Part shown: one piece after another, positions 23,324 to 36,990 of the stretch
How positions within the stretch are numbered: position 1 is the first letter of the stretch
How the letters are laid out: every line of letters starts with the position of its first letter
Origin: Rachycentron canadum
Lineage: Eukaryota > Chordata > Actinopteri > Carangiformes > Rachycentridae
Reading direction: 5' to 3'
DNA: 64,000 nt
NCBI GenBank assembly: GCA_038496675.1
Contig: CM076659.1
Location: forward strand, 4,919,936 to 4,983,935
The notes under the pieces: model-generated
Database searches by the model: none
What the model was told of the DNA's origin: nothing
Seen by the model: the letters and a program-made list of their open reading frames with translations, nothing else
Program-made: the position numbers and the translations under genes

Positions 23324-26300
23324 CCTCATTTCCACTCATTCCCTGCCAGATTGTCTGCTGTGCTTTCAGCCCAGGATCTTTCCAGCCTTTCTGACCTGTT
23401 ATTTCTGGCTTTACCTGCCTGTTTTTGACTACCTGCCTTTTGACTCATTGATCCATCAGGGGCCCGCTGGCCATGCCCCGGCTTCGTCTACCATTTATCC
23501 TCGCCTGCCGCTGCCTGTCAAGCCTTAAAAAAAGGCAAACCTCAAACTGTGGCCCCTAAACCTGAAACCTGACAACATGAGTAAGATTTTGAAATTCCTC
23601 AGCGCATCAGTCTCTACTGGGACTGGCTGATATTTCAACTGACAAAGATCTGCCATTAGAATGAACTGAAAGACGCTTATATCACAACTCCTTAACATCT
23701 ACACTCCCATGTATGATTGCAGGATTTTGAGCAAAGAAATACAACACAAACCAAACTACAGCATTAATTTAAGCGTCACTGTTGCAGTGTCAATGGGAGT
23801 CATAAGAAAAAACAACATGCCACACGTTTTGAGTGTTGTCACACTCACAAAGAAACAACACATTTGAGCATGGATATGTTAATTTCTTTAGTTTGATAAA
23901 AAGGATTAACACTTTATAAAGTTGGCAACTGAATGCCTACAAAGATGAACAGCAGATAAACAAGACCTCACGGACAACTTGATTTCATCTCTACAGAGAC
24001 GAAACCAAAGAGAGAAGATGAACGCACAGCCATGAAATCCAACAACACAATCTTCCTAACACTGATTTCCTTATACTACCCAGTGACCCCCCACACCCCA
24101 AACCCTGCTTTCCATTCAACCCTTCAACTGTCCCAAAGACGAGGGGGAGGGTAGATATGAAAGCACTTATTTGTTGGCCTTTGTGCAGCGAACTGCTCTG
24201 TCTGTGCGCGTGCTGGAGTTGCTCACCAGTCGCCCGCATGCTTGCAGTTGTTCGAACTCGTATCTTAGTAACAGCACAAGACAAGCAACATTTGCAGAGG
24301 ACCTTACTGTAGAAATATCGGGGATGACGGAGTCAGCGAACTGGTCTTGCTTTCTATCGCCAAGAAAATAAAAATGCTACAGAGAGCCACTGAAAATACA
24401 AAGTTTTGTGCACAGGGTGTGTTTGCAATTCACCAAACAATGGTGCTATACAAAAAGGTGTACTTTCCTGATTTATTTCCACTTGTGCGTGCTACATTAA
24501 GAGAGAATGGTTGAGAATTGTTGCACCACCTGGGTATCCATTTGCGTCAGTGTTCCCTTTATTGTGCAGGCTGGATGACTGTCTTGTTCAGGTTTTGCCC
24601 ATTTCCAGGGCTTTTGTTTTTCACAGAAGATATAAAAAGGTATGGATAAATATGAAAAACAGATGTGGCTGCCGACAAAATAGCATCATCAGGTCAAGAC
24701 AACTATATACAACACAAGTTCCAGAGGAAAATAACACATGCAACAGCAATCAGAGGAAAGGACAGTGTCTATTTCTGAATGGCCAAAACTCCATTTACCT
24801 GAATCACAACATGAATGTCTCATTCTTTTTCTGCTCAAAAGGGGAAAAAATTATGTAGCCATAAAAATCTTGGGTTAATATTAACTATAAACACAAACCA
24901 GATTTGATTTGAACAGTTGTGAACAGTGAAGGAAAGAAAAGAAAAGAGGGAAGCAGATGTCATTAGGGTGTGAGGGGGATATGGGCAGAGCCAGCAACTA
25001 CACAGGACAGTGGCGTCCCTTCTCCTACTCTGTTGGACATAGACTAAGACCCCCTTCGAGGACACTGTGAACTGATCCTGATTATCCCAGTGGTCCTAAT
25101 CCTCAGAGGCCGGCAGTGCCTGGCTGTTTCCCCCCTAAAAAAGACTCACTTCAGTGGACAGAGAATCCAAGACACTGTGCCCCTAAACTGTGAAAACTCT
25201 CTGCACAATAGGGACCAAGGAGAGAATGAGACCCCAAATCCACCGTCTTCCCTCATCCCCCCACACTCCCCACCGTCACACTTGGGAAAGCAAAGGAGCG
25301 AAGCCTCATCCTAGGAATCTTGCTCAATATCCTGGGATTAGCTGTGGCCCCTCTCAGCGGCCCTTCTCTCCCTCCTGCTAAGGCTAATTCAGACTGAATC
25401 GTCTGGCCAGACCCATTGTAAAAACCCCACCGCACAAGAGAAACAATCAAATATACTAAACTTTAATCTCTTATGAGCTCATATCTCAGTCTCCCCTGTC
25501 TGCACTCAAATGCCGTTGAGGGACAGAGCCTGGGAGTTTGTTAAATGCAACAGGCCTCGTTCAGGTACATACCCACACTCAGATATCAGGAAACACACAG
25601 AGCCTGATGCAGCATAATTATTCAGGGGAATCAATGAGTGAGTCTAAGCTCAAATGTGTCCTTCGGAGTTGCACTGCTAAGCAATTTGAAATGTAACTAA
25701 ATAAAATAGCCTGTAGCCAGCTGCTTAAGTATTTGTTTCACATGAGATTCTTGCACGCTTCAATTCAGTCAATCCACAGGATTTTGAGTATTTTCAAGGT
25801 CGATATTCAAACAATGAAAATGATACACACTCAGGTTTAGTTTGTTGGGTGTCCCTTCAGCAAAACATGCAATTGTCTCCTCAACAAAGGCTTTGAAGCA
25901 TCTGTGGAAGCCATGGGATGTGAGTCCAGCTGTAAAAATATGAGTGCGCCTGGGACTGCCACCCATGCAGTGAGCAGTGTGTGTGTGTGTGTGTGTGTGT
26001 GTCTGTGTTTGTCTGTGAGTTAGTCAAAGCCTGATCCCATTGCTGCTTTCTCCACATCCCATCGCCACCCCCACAGATATACATTCACTCTGTGAGGTCT
26101 AACATCAAGGACCCCCAGACATCACTCATGTGCTCATCTGGACACATTCTGTGCTGTCACAAATACAATGTATGCCTTTTTATTTGGAGATCTGTGCTTC
26201 CGCCATTGAAAGGGCACTCAAAGCTACCAGGACTCCAAAGAGATGAACACAATTGATAGCTCCTAAGCAGAAATCACATTACCCTTTATGCTCTATCAAA

Positions 26301-28883
26301 TTTTATTTTGCCTCAAAGGACACCCCTTTGCCTCTTGGAAACACATCGTTCCTTTTTGAAATGATATCAGACACATGCAGTATACAGGTGTGAGGATCAA
26401 AACAACAATAAAGTGCAAATGACATCAGCAACAGAAAAGCTGTCCATCTAATCTGATAGTCGCCTCCTGCCCATTAAAAGCTTATTAAAACAGGCTTTAC
26501 TGTAATGAGCCATCAAAGCTAAGTTGAGTGGTTTAGGTTTGGCTGTCAGATCAGCTCCCAAGATTGTGCACCTTGGTCTTACAAGGACTGTATTTAGGGG
26601 AATCAGTGTTAGTCTGTGAGGCTGCTTTTGGTAGTGACCTGGCTTTCTTTTGTTCCATGAAAGGCCTGTCGACTTTGAGGCAAACACAAAACATAGCTGT
26701 TAATTGGGGTTTTCCCAGGCATGTGGCCAGCAGACATTCTCAGTCTATATGAGGCACCTGCAAAAACTATTTACTCATATTGGCTTACATCCTGTTTGCT
26801 TGCAAGTCTGCTTCCTGTTATGGTTGTCATTGCAATGCAAGTCATGGATTGGCTTCACATACAAAAACTTATAAACTCGAGCTGACAATCTGCCACCCAT
26901 AAGATAAATCTGTAGACATGGGAAATGAAGGAGCAAAGGAAAAAGACAGCTTAGTGGAATCAAAGCAGCAGAGGTACAGGCCTCTGAAATGACTCTCAGA
27001 GAGAGTGGATTTTTGTACAGTGGCACGTATGCAAATCTGGCCATTGGGAATACGCTCTGGCTCTGCTGCGCCCTATTCTGATGATGCAGTTCAAGGCAGT
27101 GGAGGAGGAAATTGAGTTTAGTCAGATAGAGAGGCTGAGTTAACATGTGGCCTGAAGGAAAAGAAGAAGAAGTCACCTTAGTCCCAAAGACGGAGTCACC
27201 TCGGTCCCATGGGTAGAGAGGCAAAGTCCTCAAGAACCCCAGTTAAAGCACATAGCCCCTAGGAGACAGGGATGTGGAGCTCAGTGGATGAGACCATAAT
27301 GGCATTCAAATGTATAGTCTGGAGGTAGTTGGAGAAATGTTGGGTTTAAATGTAGAAATTTTTCAACTCTGAGGAGGTCAAAGCGTTTAAACAATTCTAT
27401 TTTTCGTCATTGCTAACGACACTTTTCTAATGAGAGCCCAAGATGAACCTAACTTTAATAGCTGCTAAAGGCAGTCGGCTCCCTCCGACCTGAATCTGAG
27501 GACTTTGTGAAAGAAAGAAACCCGAGAAGAGAAGAGAGGGAGTGGGTGAAAAATTCACAAGAAAGCGAGCCAAGGAGGGGGAGGGAGGGGGCTTGAGAAG
27601 AAAGGCTGAAAACTTCACTTCAAGTGAGTGTCTGAAATCTCCCCTTGGGTGTGGAGTTTTAACTCAGGACCAGCACATAGTTAAGTGCAGTATTTGGCTC
27701 CACACTTCATGTGTTTGGTTCAATAGTAGGTAAGAATAGGTGGGAGCTTCTCTGACATAGAAACATCCCTAAGATTTGAAAACGAGGCCCGACAATTTGA
27801 GAAAAAGTGCAGGCTCAAAAATGATGAACAGGACGTGACAGATTTATGGGACAGTTACAGAAAGATCTGACACCTTTTCCTCTTCTAAATAACTCAATAA
27901 ATTAGCCTGGGCAGCAACTGCCAGAGCAAAGCCTTCACAAGCTGATCGCTTCACCAACTGCAAACATCCAGTATTTGTAACATAATCATTTAAACATTAT
28001 GATATTTCCACTGAGTGTGATTAAATTTCTTTTCTGGATTGATAGTGAGTCTGACCCAGATGTGGGATTAACCAGTAATGAGGAGGCCGCCTTTGTTCTG
28101 ATTGGAGTACACCCCCTCTGAGCTGAGTAATCTTAGTTTGGTTGATATCATTCACTCGTGTTGCTGTCCCTCTGATGAATGAGTGGACACCAACTGTCTC
28201 TGTCTCAGTGTAAATTATTTGCCAACCAATTACTCACAGTTCTTGTTCAGTTCAATGTATCATCGCAGATAAAAATCCTCCTTGTCCACCGACACCTTCC
28301 AGTTGCCTTTAAGATGCGTCTTGCTTGTTAGGTTAATAATGAGGTGAGAAACAGATGACAAGAGTCAACTGCTTCGCGTGAATACTAATAAACTCAACAT
28401 GGGGTTCTGCAAGTCGATACATAATATTTTAAGCAAAGGTTGTTTGGTTTTCTTGATTGTCGGGTCTAACATTAAGCACAAAAAGGCACTTTAGAGTTAC
28501 CTCATAATATAATAATCAAAAGCACCTCATGCTGTGTTCAGGTGCAGTCTCTTAACTGGGTAAATAACATACTGAGAGACAACAAACTGCACAATTTGTA
28601 TTTGGTAGTGCATGTGGCAAATAGAGAAGAGACTTTTAGATGATTGTTACATGGTCAATAAATATCTTCCTATATAGAAACAAGTAAGTGGTTTACAATC
28701 GTATTCAACTTTTTTCTGTAGGATAGGGACATTATCTGTGGTGCGTTCTGAAGATGAGGATTTTCTGTAGCTTCAGATTCAGCAAACAGAGGAAAGTACA
28801 TCCAACACTGTGGTGGTAATTGGAAGGTTTAGCCTGAGGATGGATGCTGACAAACAACATCTTTTTAATTGCTTACACTAGGG
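23324..28883. other. macrod2 intron: no gene seen
   Basis: No coding exon was recognised. It holds a (GT)13 microsatellite at 25977-26002 and a C-rich stretch at 23380-23590 whose runs of CTGCCTGTTTTTGACTACC resemble some fish LTR ends, too weakly to call. The 152-codon minus-strand frame at 26775-27233 has no motif and is treated as chance. Confidence 0.65.
25977..26002. repeat. (GT)13 microsatellite
   Basis: Uninterrupted GT dinucleotides over 26 bases, followed by CT/TT-interrupted GT. Confidence 0.95.
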
Positions 28884-29017
28884 CAGTGGTTCCCAACCTT
28901 TTCCAACTCGTGGTCTGCTAGAAAATCTAAAAAAACGTTGGTGGCCCACATCCAACCACATAACAATACCAAGATCAAATAATGCATGGGCCACCCCCTG
29001 CAGATTGGGAACCACTG
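28884..29017. mobile_element. hAT-type MITE, 134 bases
   Basis: It begins CAGTGGTTCCCAACC and ends GATTGGGAACCACTG, which is the inverted complement with one mismatch over 15 bases. This terminus is typical of hAT-superfamily (Charlie/Zaphod-like) non-autonomous elements. The flanks CACTAGGG (28876-28883) and CAGTGGGG (29018-29025) match at 6 of 8 bases, as expected for an aged 8-base hAT target duplication. There is no transposase; it would have been mobilised in trans. The assignment to hAT rests on termini and duplication length. Confidence 0.8.
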
Positions 29018-29199
29018 CAGTGGGGCATCTTTTTTGTGTTACTCTGTAAAAAATATCACATATGGCTGGAAATACTGCAACATTCAATATTATGAAATAT
29101 CTGCCAAAGCCTATCCACCACCTTTTTCTCTTTGTAAGCCCACACACTCATTGGCAAGGCACAGCTTGGCAGAAGTGGCAAGGCCGCATCCACAAATGA

Positions 29200-29639
29200 A
29201 CAAACAACTGTCCTATTTTCCCGTGTCATCACACAGAAGAACATCATACACCCGCTGAAAACTATATTTTCCTCAATTTGTTACAACGTACAAGAAGGAA
29301 CTTGGAGGTAGAAAAAGACCCAGATCTCTATGACCCAGACTGGAAGCACTATAACGATGATATTTACCAAGGAATTACTTAATCTCTCGATTTAGTCTTT
29401 CAGGTGAGGGAGTGAATTAACCGAGAGACACCAGTATCCAGTGGAGAAGTCGCGAGTCACTTTATGCCTCTAACATATGATTAAAATCGATGCAGAACTA
29501 TGGCTTTTTTTTTTTTATTTGTGCTATGGATGCCAAATGATTTACCTTCATGATACATAATTGTAATATCTTCAACTTGAGAGGGAAATAAAGTAAGTAA
29601 TAAAGTGCCTCAGGCTCTTGAAAAAAAAAAAAAAAAAAA
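29200..29639 (+). pseudogene. Possible 5'-truncated retrocopy: unidentified C-terminal coding tail, 3' UTR and genomic poly(A)
   Basis: An open frame without a methionine runs from after TGA at 29197-29199 to TAA at 29380-29382. Its last part looks protein-like, acidic and tyrosine-rich (LEVEKDPDLYDPDW, then HYNDDIYQGIT before the stop). About 205 bases later come two AATAAA hexamers (29587-29592 and 29599-29604). From 29621 there is a run of 19 A, 16 bases beyond the second signal, which is normal cleavage spacing. This arrangement is that of reverse-transcribed mRNA. I could not identify the parent protein and found no convincing target-site duplication. The alternatives are a chance frame beside an A-tract, or the last exon of an unknown gene. 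Confidence 0.35.
29621..29639. repeat. A19 tract, possible retrocopy tail
   Basis: Nineteen A directly downstream of two AATAAA hexamers, at the spacing expected of a poly(A) tail rather than an isolated homopolymer. Confidence 0.9.
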
Positions 29640-32600
29640 CCCAGAAAGCTTTCTAATTATGATACGGTGGTTGATGTTTTGCAACACCACAGCCACCCCT
29701 GCCACAAAGATTAAAAGAAGATCTGCTCGTCTTTTGTGTCATGTTACTTAAAGGCCACATTGGTGCTGGCTGTCTGCCTCAACCCAACCCAGACATTCAC
29801 ACCAAGACTGTGGTTCCGCTTTATGGTTTGCGTGAAGGCAGGGAACCAAAACAACTCTGCCTGTTCTTGCAATGAAAAAGGCCCGAAAAATGTGAAAAGC
29901 AAAAGATCTGCTTGCCGGAAAGCGTGTGATTTATTCATGGCCTTTAGATTCACCCTTTCAGATGCTGGATCATGTGAAGCAGAGCATTAACATCACATGT
30001 GCAGGTGCTTTTATGGGCCCTCATCCATTACTCCTGATTTGCATTCCTCAGCTAAAACAGTGCTGTAACCAGAGCTGGGGAGGTTCTTCACAAGCAGCCA
30101 ACAATATGTGCAGGAAGGGGTTAATAAACATACAGCAGACAGGACCTACACGTTTGTGCCAGGTCACTTACCACTGGCTTCAAACTTCTCAGCACCCTTT
30201 TCCTGAGTGTATAAAAATCCTTTGATAATACAACATGAGTCATTCTGCAGCTGGGTACTAAAATGGATAAAGTGAAAACATTGTGAATGAATAAAATATG
30301 ATTAACAGAGGAGAAAAGAGAATTCACATTTTAGCACCCAGTCTGTGCTGAAGTCAAACACCACTTCCATTTGAAACTTGTCTCCACTTCCGTAAATTTC
30401 TACTGCACGGGTAAGATGATATTTCAGATTTGTATGAGGTCCATTTATGCATGTTTACTTATAAGAAACACTGGGGAGTAGGTGTTTTGTGAGCATGAGA
30501 GTGGGTGGGGAAGCATCAAAAAGGCCAAATGAAGCACTTCCAGTACCACTGAGAGATTAGATGGCAGACTCCAGCTTCAAGATATCGCTATTGATTTCCC
30601 TTCTTTCTCCCATTTCTCACTCTGTGGAAAAATAACTTCATTACTGTTCTAACTGACTCATCGTTGCACAAAGAGAAAGGAGCCATGCATTTCCAAGGCA
30701 ACCCATCTGAGAAATGCCTTTTCACATGACATATAGAAGCAGCTAATAAAGGCAATGCAGCAGTATGTTAAGTGACTGGGCTGCTGCATGTGTAGGGATG
30801 GTAAAAAGAAGGTGGTTTATTAACAATATTCTTAAAAAGAAAGGTAGAATACAGCATCAAGATCATTACAATGCTATTATTATCATCATCATCATTTTTG
30901 AAAATGATATCAAATAAAAAAAGCCCTTTCACACTTCTAACAGTTGTATTCTAAACTGCCTTTTGCTTTAGAGAGAAATTGAGTTTTTATTTTTATTCCA
31001 TTCATTTTTCATACTAACCTTGGACTTAAACTTCTTATCAGGCTAAGTCAAATTTAATTAGAGCTCATTCTTTCAAACCTGAAATTCATGGCTGATTACT
31101 TGGCCTCCCTCTTGGTCCATTTGTCTTGAACCATCTTGGATGCCTATGCCTAGTAAGCGCTAGATAACAAAGGAGAGAGCCAAGGGGAAGCCAGACAATC
31201 CTGTTCCGACACTCACAACTACATCCAGATTTAATATTTTATAGAAGGGAGTTCATGATTAATGGAGGGATGTGGAAGAGTCATGAGGAGGGATGTTTAA
31301 ATTGTTCTCTATCCAAAAGCAGTCACCTTCTCCGACAAGCCTCTCCCATCCCTCTATTATATAAGCTTTACATAACGTGAGCAAAAGTGTTTTGAGATTT
31401 TTTTTTCTTGAGCATTCTGACAAATCAAATGTGGCAGCCTGGGGAGAAAATAAGGAAAAACTGTCACCTAACTCAGTTATTCAGTTCTGCAACAGCGTAA
31501 CTTTTCTAACATTCCTATCTAACAAATCTTAGAAGACAAAGTGGACGAGACTCAGAAAATAGGATCATCACCATTTAAAATTTTTAAGAGCCAAACAGAG
31601 TTTGTAGGAGACTGTTTGAGGCATTGCATCAGTCAACCCCAATTATAATTAATATTTCATGTTAGAAACTTCATAGGTTGCCTGATCCAAATTGCAGTGA
31701 AAAGTGCAAATTTTGATTTAGTTTAGTTTTAGTTTAGTCAAGAAATCAAGTTCACTTACTGACTTTGAATTTAAGCTGGGCAAGACTTTGGTTTTTGCCA
31801 TTATTATCTAATAATAAACACACATTCTGCAAATATCAGTAGTTAGGTGAAAACTGTGGGTTTGGGAAACGCATGAATTATTACCTGAAATTGTATTACA
31901 GGTGTCAAATATGTAAGAGAAGGAAATTAATTGTGCCTAATGGTGTAAATCCTCCAGCTACAGGTTTTGTGGGTTGTAATTTAACAATAGGTTATTGTTA
32001 TTACTTTGTAGGAAATATCAGACCTTTCAGACAAACGAGCAGCCGAATGAGGGAAGCATGTGCTGGTGCTCTACCTGCTGATTGAAGCTGATGTTAGCAT
32101 GGCGTCAAGTAATAGGATCGGACTGCCCAGGCGTCAGAGAGTGCCTGCAGTTTTCCTCCAGGGATTGTCAACAAAAGGCCTCCTACAATTACGGTGCTGA
32201 GAGGCAAATGAGACAAGACACGTTTCTGTCTCATTAACACCTGCTGTCTCTCACCTTTATTTTCAAATAGGCCTTAAAACGCTGTCTACTGTCGTAGCAG
32301 TTCCTCTCGAGAAAAAAAACTCAGCGACTGCCGTTTCCAATGCTTTCATGCTGTGCTCAGGGTTGAAACCCATAACAACTGCTACCTGAACTCATTGAAA
32401 ATAGTATTTTCAGATGTCTACGAACTTTCAAGCTGTTTACTTGAGAGACAATGTTCAAAGTTCAAGTGATTTTAAAAATGTTGTTTCAGGTAGTCCATTG
32501 TAAATATGTCCAAGAAGATATTTTTAGTTGTGTAAGTCTCTAACTCACCTTTGTTCTATTGTGCATGTAGTATGGAAATGCATTGTTTAATGATTTATTA

Positions 32601-35600
32601 ATTTGAATGGCCTCTGAATAGTACATTGGGGCAGCAGAGCTGTAATCTTAGGTACATGAATCCATGATGAGCATTTACTGTAAACTAAAATATGACTCTA
32701 CCGCTCATTTGGTAATTTTACATTATTGCATTGCTTGAGACAGTAGAATCTAAACATTTCAAAAATGCACAAGTATTATTTATATTATTACATAAATTAC
32801 ATAATCAGTAATAATTCATCTCAATTAAAGCAACTGAAGGTATTTTTTGCACTCAATGAGAAAAATAATGTCAAAACGAGATAAACTGAAACCACATGGA
32901 CAGTAGCTTAGCAGATTAGACACTAACACTAGAGCAGACATTACTGACCTATGTATTTGGTTGTACTACCCCCCAGCTCTTCCACTACAGCTGTCACACT
33001 AACATGCCAACTTGCACTGCGAATGCACTCTGTTATTATCCCGGCTCAAATCTAGGAAGTTTCTGCTAAAAGCCCTGAAGTTTTTTTGCATCTCCTTGAA
33101 ATGAGGACACAATCCACTCCTTTGCAAAATTAGTTACAGTGGTGGTGCCAAAGTTGCTCTGTTTTAGCATCAACAAAAATATTTGACTGTGAATGTGTAT
33201 ATGAAGTTAATCTCATAATTTTAAATTGGCCCCTAAACAATAGAAATAATGCAAACAAATCAAATGTCATGTTGAAGAGATGGTTTTTGGTGTAAACATT
33301 TAATACTTATACTAGTTGAATAAGTTATAAATAAAAAGTTGAATATATAAATAAAAATGAATTACAAATGTTGGGATTTTTGAATCAATGCATGTATTGT
33401 TGTCCAAGGTTATTGGCTTTTCACTGCACAAAATAAGATGAACAAATATGTATGGTTGGTAACAAACCAGATGTAAATTTGGTAACTGTTAGTAGTTTTC
33501 ATGAACAACTGGGCATTGATGTCCACTGGTCCAAACAGCAATATGACAGCGTAAAGATCGGAAAAACAGCCTGTGTATACAGGCTGGGATACTAAATCAT
33601 GACGTGATGTATATTTCATCTCATCTCTCGGCGCAATCTCTGAATTGAAACTTATTGAGTCCCTACAAGTTTACCTCTCTAAGAATCCACTGGGGAATAT
33701 GTGCTGAGCCAAACTGAGTCAATCTAATTATGTGTAATTTACAACAGAACTGATGCAATTAAATGACCATCAAAAACAGTTAACTACTTCCTGTGCTAGT
33801 ATATTATTAATACTTGGTGGCTGGAATTAGAGCATATTCAGTCTGAGGTCATCAGCAGACACAGGAGTTACAGGTTCTGTCAACAATGGACTACTGAATT
33901 AACCTATGGTTCAATAAAGCAATGTTTTTTCCCCTCAAATACATATTACAAGTATGTCTCTCAAATGGAGATAGAGGAGCAGCTAATATAAAAGACCTTT
34001 TAGAAAGCTGGAGGGTTTGTAATGAAAACCTTCTGGAGCTGCATCAGTCAAGCAGGTCAATAAGGCCTGTCTCAAGCCATTACCCAATAAGAGTAAGATG
34101 TGTCAGAGTTCAATGTGGCTGGCACAGACTTATCCTTTGTCCCTTGAGCAGAGGAAAAGACATGGATAAGAACGAGTTTAAATCCTATACGAAAACCAGC
34201 CGATGAGCTCAGATGAAGCAATTTTAGTTTCAATTTAATTTCACTATAAAGCTGAATTAATGTTCTATCATATCTGATGAATAAAGTTTGCAAAGGGCAG
34301 AAGTTCAATTTAAGGACAACATGCTCATGAATGCTTCTAAGGCATTATGACCACAAGTGAAGACATGCTGTGCCTCTGACACCACAGTCAAGGTAGTGCT
34401 TTATCATGTTAGACTAATTTCGCCTTTTGCATTTGCTCATATCACACTCAACATAGCAAAGAAAGTCACGCTTTTTCGTCTGGTTTTTCATCAGTAGAGA
34501 TTATTCTACAGAGAACAACTCTACAATTTTCGATCCCATGTGTGCCGGTAGTGGGGGAGGTATGTCCTCAGTTTTCTCTGTCTAGGTGTAGGAGCATATT
34601 GTCTTGTACCATCACATTCAAACATCAAACCATAATAAACATTTTCAATCTAGCAGAATCTCCCAATTTATATTCTCCTGCTGATGCCAGAACAGAGGAA
34701 CTTGGAGGAACTTGAATTGTTTTTCAAAAGATTAAACAAAAGAAACAACCACTGCCAAAGACGACAACAATGCAGCTTCAGTAATAACTTAGTGTTTCTG
34801 GAACCTGACTGTGTTCATATGGTATAAATGTAGCTGGCATAGCTTCAAGGAACCAGAGCCAATGTAGGGATGTTTATTATTTCTCCTGCCTCCAACCTCA
34901 CAAAAAGAATTAATTCTTCTGTTGTGTGCTATAAGAGTATATCCACAAATAAGTGCACAAATCGACTCACAACACTTACAGGTTTACATGTGTAGACCTA
35001 GACTAGACTAGAATTCACCCTTAAGTGAGGGATTAAAGGTCAGAATCCTCTGCGCATGTAAATATAACTATTGTGGATTAAAATCAGTTTCTGGGGAGAC
35101 TCAAGTAAGCAGAAAATGAGCACTCTCATCTGCACCTGCTGCAGGTCTTATAATCAAGGAGCAATCAGTGTAAACCCTGCGTCGACCTGCCCCTCCCAGC
35201 TGTCAACACGGTCATGCCCACCCATCCGACGACGAGAGAACAGGAAAGGAATAATATGGCTTTTACAGCAATAAATAATATGTTGTCTATACACACAAAA
35301 TCACTTTCAAATATATTGATTGAGTTAGCTATTGGTGTTAATGCAGCTTTTGACTATCAAGCCCAAGGTGAAGGAGCGAAGGGTGAGCTTCAAAACAGCA
35401 TCTCTGCCGCCTGTAGAGAAAGAAGTACTCCACCCTTGACGCAATGCAAACACTTCCATACTCACTACACAACCATTCTTAGTTCACTTAATAGTTTTAA
35501 AAATAATATGAAAAAATATCTAATTAGCTCCCACCATTAAGAAAGTAAACGAATGGCTAAACTTGGTATCCAGGAATAGAGCCTCAGAATTAAATGGGAA

Positions 35601-36799
35601 ATAACACCTCACTGACAGGCTATGTTTCAAATTAAACTGGGTCACTGAGCTCGAATTCCTCAAAGGTGAGATGGGAAGCCCTTTAGAAGAAACATGCATT
35701 AAAAAAAAGGCCAGAACAAGCAAGATGGAGGAGGCTACGGGTGTAAGCGTAAGGTGTAAAGTTCAGTAGCATCCGTTTCTTTGTCTAATGACTCGCTGGT
35801 AGTCTGCACAGTACCTGTAACCCACAGAACAGTGCATTAGGTTTTTACAAAAATACCTAATTATTGTTTGGAGTGAAAGCCTTGAGCAGATAACAAGTAT
35901 CTGTAATTATCAACTGAGACCAATTATAGCCAGTTTCTTATGACAGCTGAATTTGATATTTTCAAATATAATAATAAAGCAATTACAAAGAGTGAGACAG
36001 AAGATGGCTAAATGAATTTGCTCTAGATTTTCTCACCTCTAGCATGACCAAACCTTAACTGAATAAGCTTAAAAAAATAAATAAATAAATAAAAGTCAAA
36101 GTAGGGAGATTCCATTTCCTTTTCCACTGAAAGATCTGAGATTGAGAGAAGAAAATGGCATGCCAGAAAGGCTATTTTGTTCCAATATAGAGGCAAGGTG
36201 GAGAAAGACGCACCCGAGACACACTGTAAATGCACTTCTAAGAGAAGGAGGCAAATTAACGTGTTGCAAAATGAATGCAAATTTATGCAGATTCCTTCTA
36301 TCAGCCTGTACTCTGTTTTTTTCTAAACCTTTGGTCTTTTAAAACTGCAGGCGGACAAACAGCAAGCTGTTTAAAATTCATGAAACATTTATTTAATTCA
36401 CCGGGCAGAGACCTTTCCTGACAACCTTTTACTTCTCCCACTAGAGCTCTGCCAGTCTGACATTCGTCAGGACCATATTGGACATGATGTATGTTTCATG
36501 ACAGACTACTTTCCTGCATCATTCACATCTCTCTCTAGGGTCTGCTTTGATCAGGGGGATAAGCATTAGTATCACCCACATCACACACACTTCCCACTGA
36601 ACACTCTTGACATACTGTATGTGATGGACAATTGTGAATGAGTAACACAACCACACATGTAGAAAAGAATAAAAATGCATGATAACACACAAACACAAAT
36701 CACTGGGACAGTTATGATCACCCATCGGACTCAAAGATCTCACTTAAAAGCGGAAAGAAAGTTATAAATAAACAGCATGCACACGTTTCAGACGTACTA
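29640..36799. other. macrod2 intron: nothing recognised except simple sequence
   Basis: No exon, RNA gene or transposon was seen. Minor items are an ATC run near 30886-30897, repeated TTTAG words near 31718-31740, and (AAAT)n at 36071-36094. AT content is high from about 32500 to 33400. The longest frames (about 100 codons) have no recognisable motif. Confidence 0.65.
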
Positions 36800-36990
36800 A
36801 GGTGATATTCAGTGGTAGACTTGTTAAAGAAATAGGCTTGTAGCCAAAAGGTAACTGGTTTGATCCCAGTCTGGAAGGATAAATCTGGGCAAGGATTACC
36901 ACTATTGTTCACTTAATCCCCAAACTGCTCTGTGGTCAACCAACACTGTGGTTTTACTTCACTGCTTCTAGGTGTGCATGTTTTCAATTG
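36800..36990 (+). mobile_element. Decayed tRNA-derived SINE
   Basis: The head resembles a tRNA gene. An A-box-like TTCAGTGGTAGAC at about 36808-36820 is followed 37 bases later by a B-box-like GGTTTGATCCC at 36857-36867, the internal promoter pair of RNA polymerase III. The downstream body (ATCTGGGCAAGG, AATCCCCAAACTGCTC, GGTGTGCATG) matches the phrase order of common fish tRNA-SINEs (fast-evolving 'TTGGGCAAG...ACCCC.AACTGCTC' body). The tRNA part cannot fold into an intact cloverleaf, so this is not a functional tRNA. End points are approximate. Confidence 0.6.

Noticed and set aside
23126..23528. Frames of alternating Cys/Val, His/Thr and Tyr/Ile residues
   Set aside because: Translations of dinucleotide microsatellites.
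23377..23590. Possible LTR end (C-rich CTGCCTGTTTTTGACTACC and similar)
   Set aside because: No TG...CA borders, primer site, poly-purine tract or second copy was found.
26775..27233. 152-codon minus-strand frame
   Set aside because: The longest clean frame in the window, but no motif, signal peptide or domain order is recognisable and no splice or promoter context supports it.
36810..36880. A tRNA gene
   Set aside because: A- and B-box-like words are present but the acceptor and anticodon stems do not pair; a SINE head explains them better.
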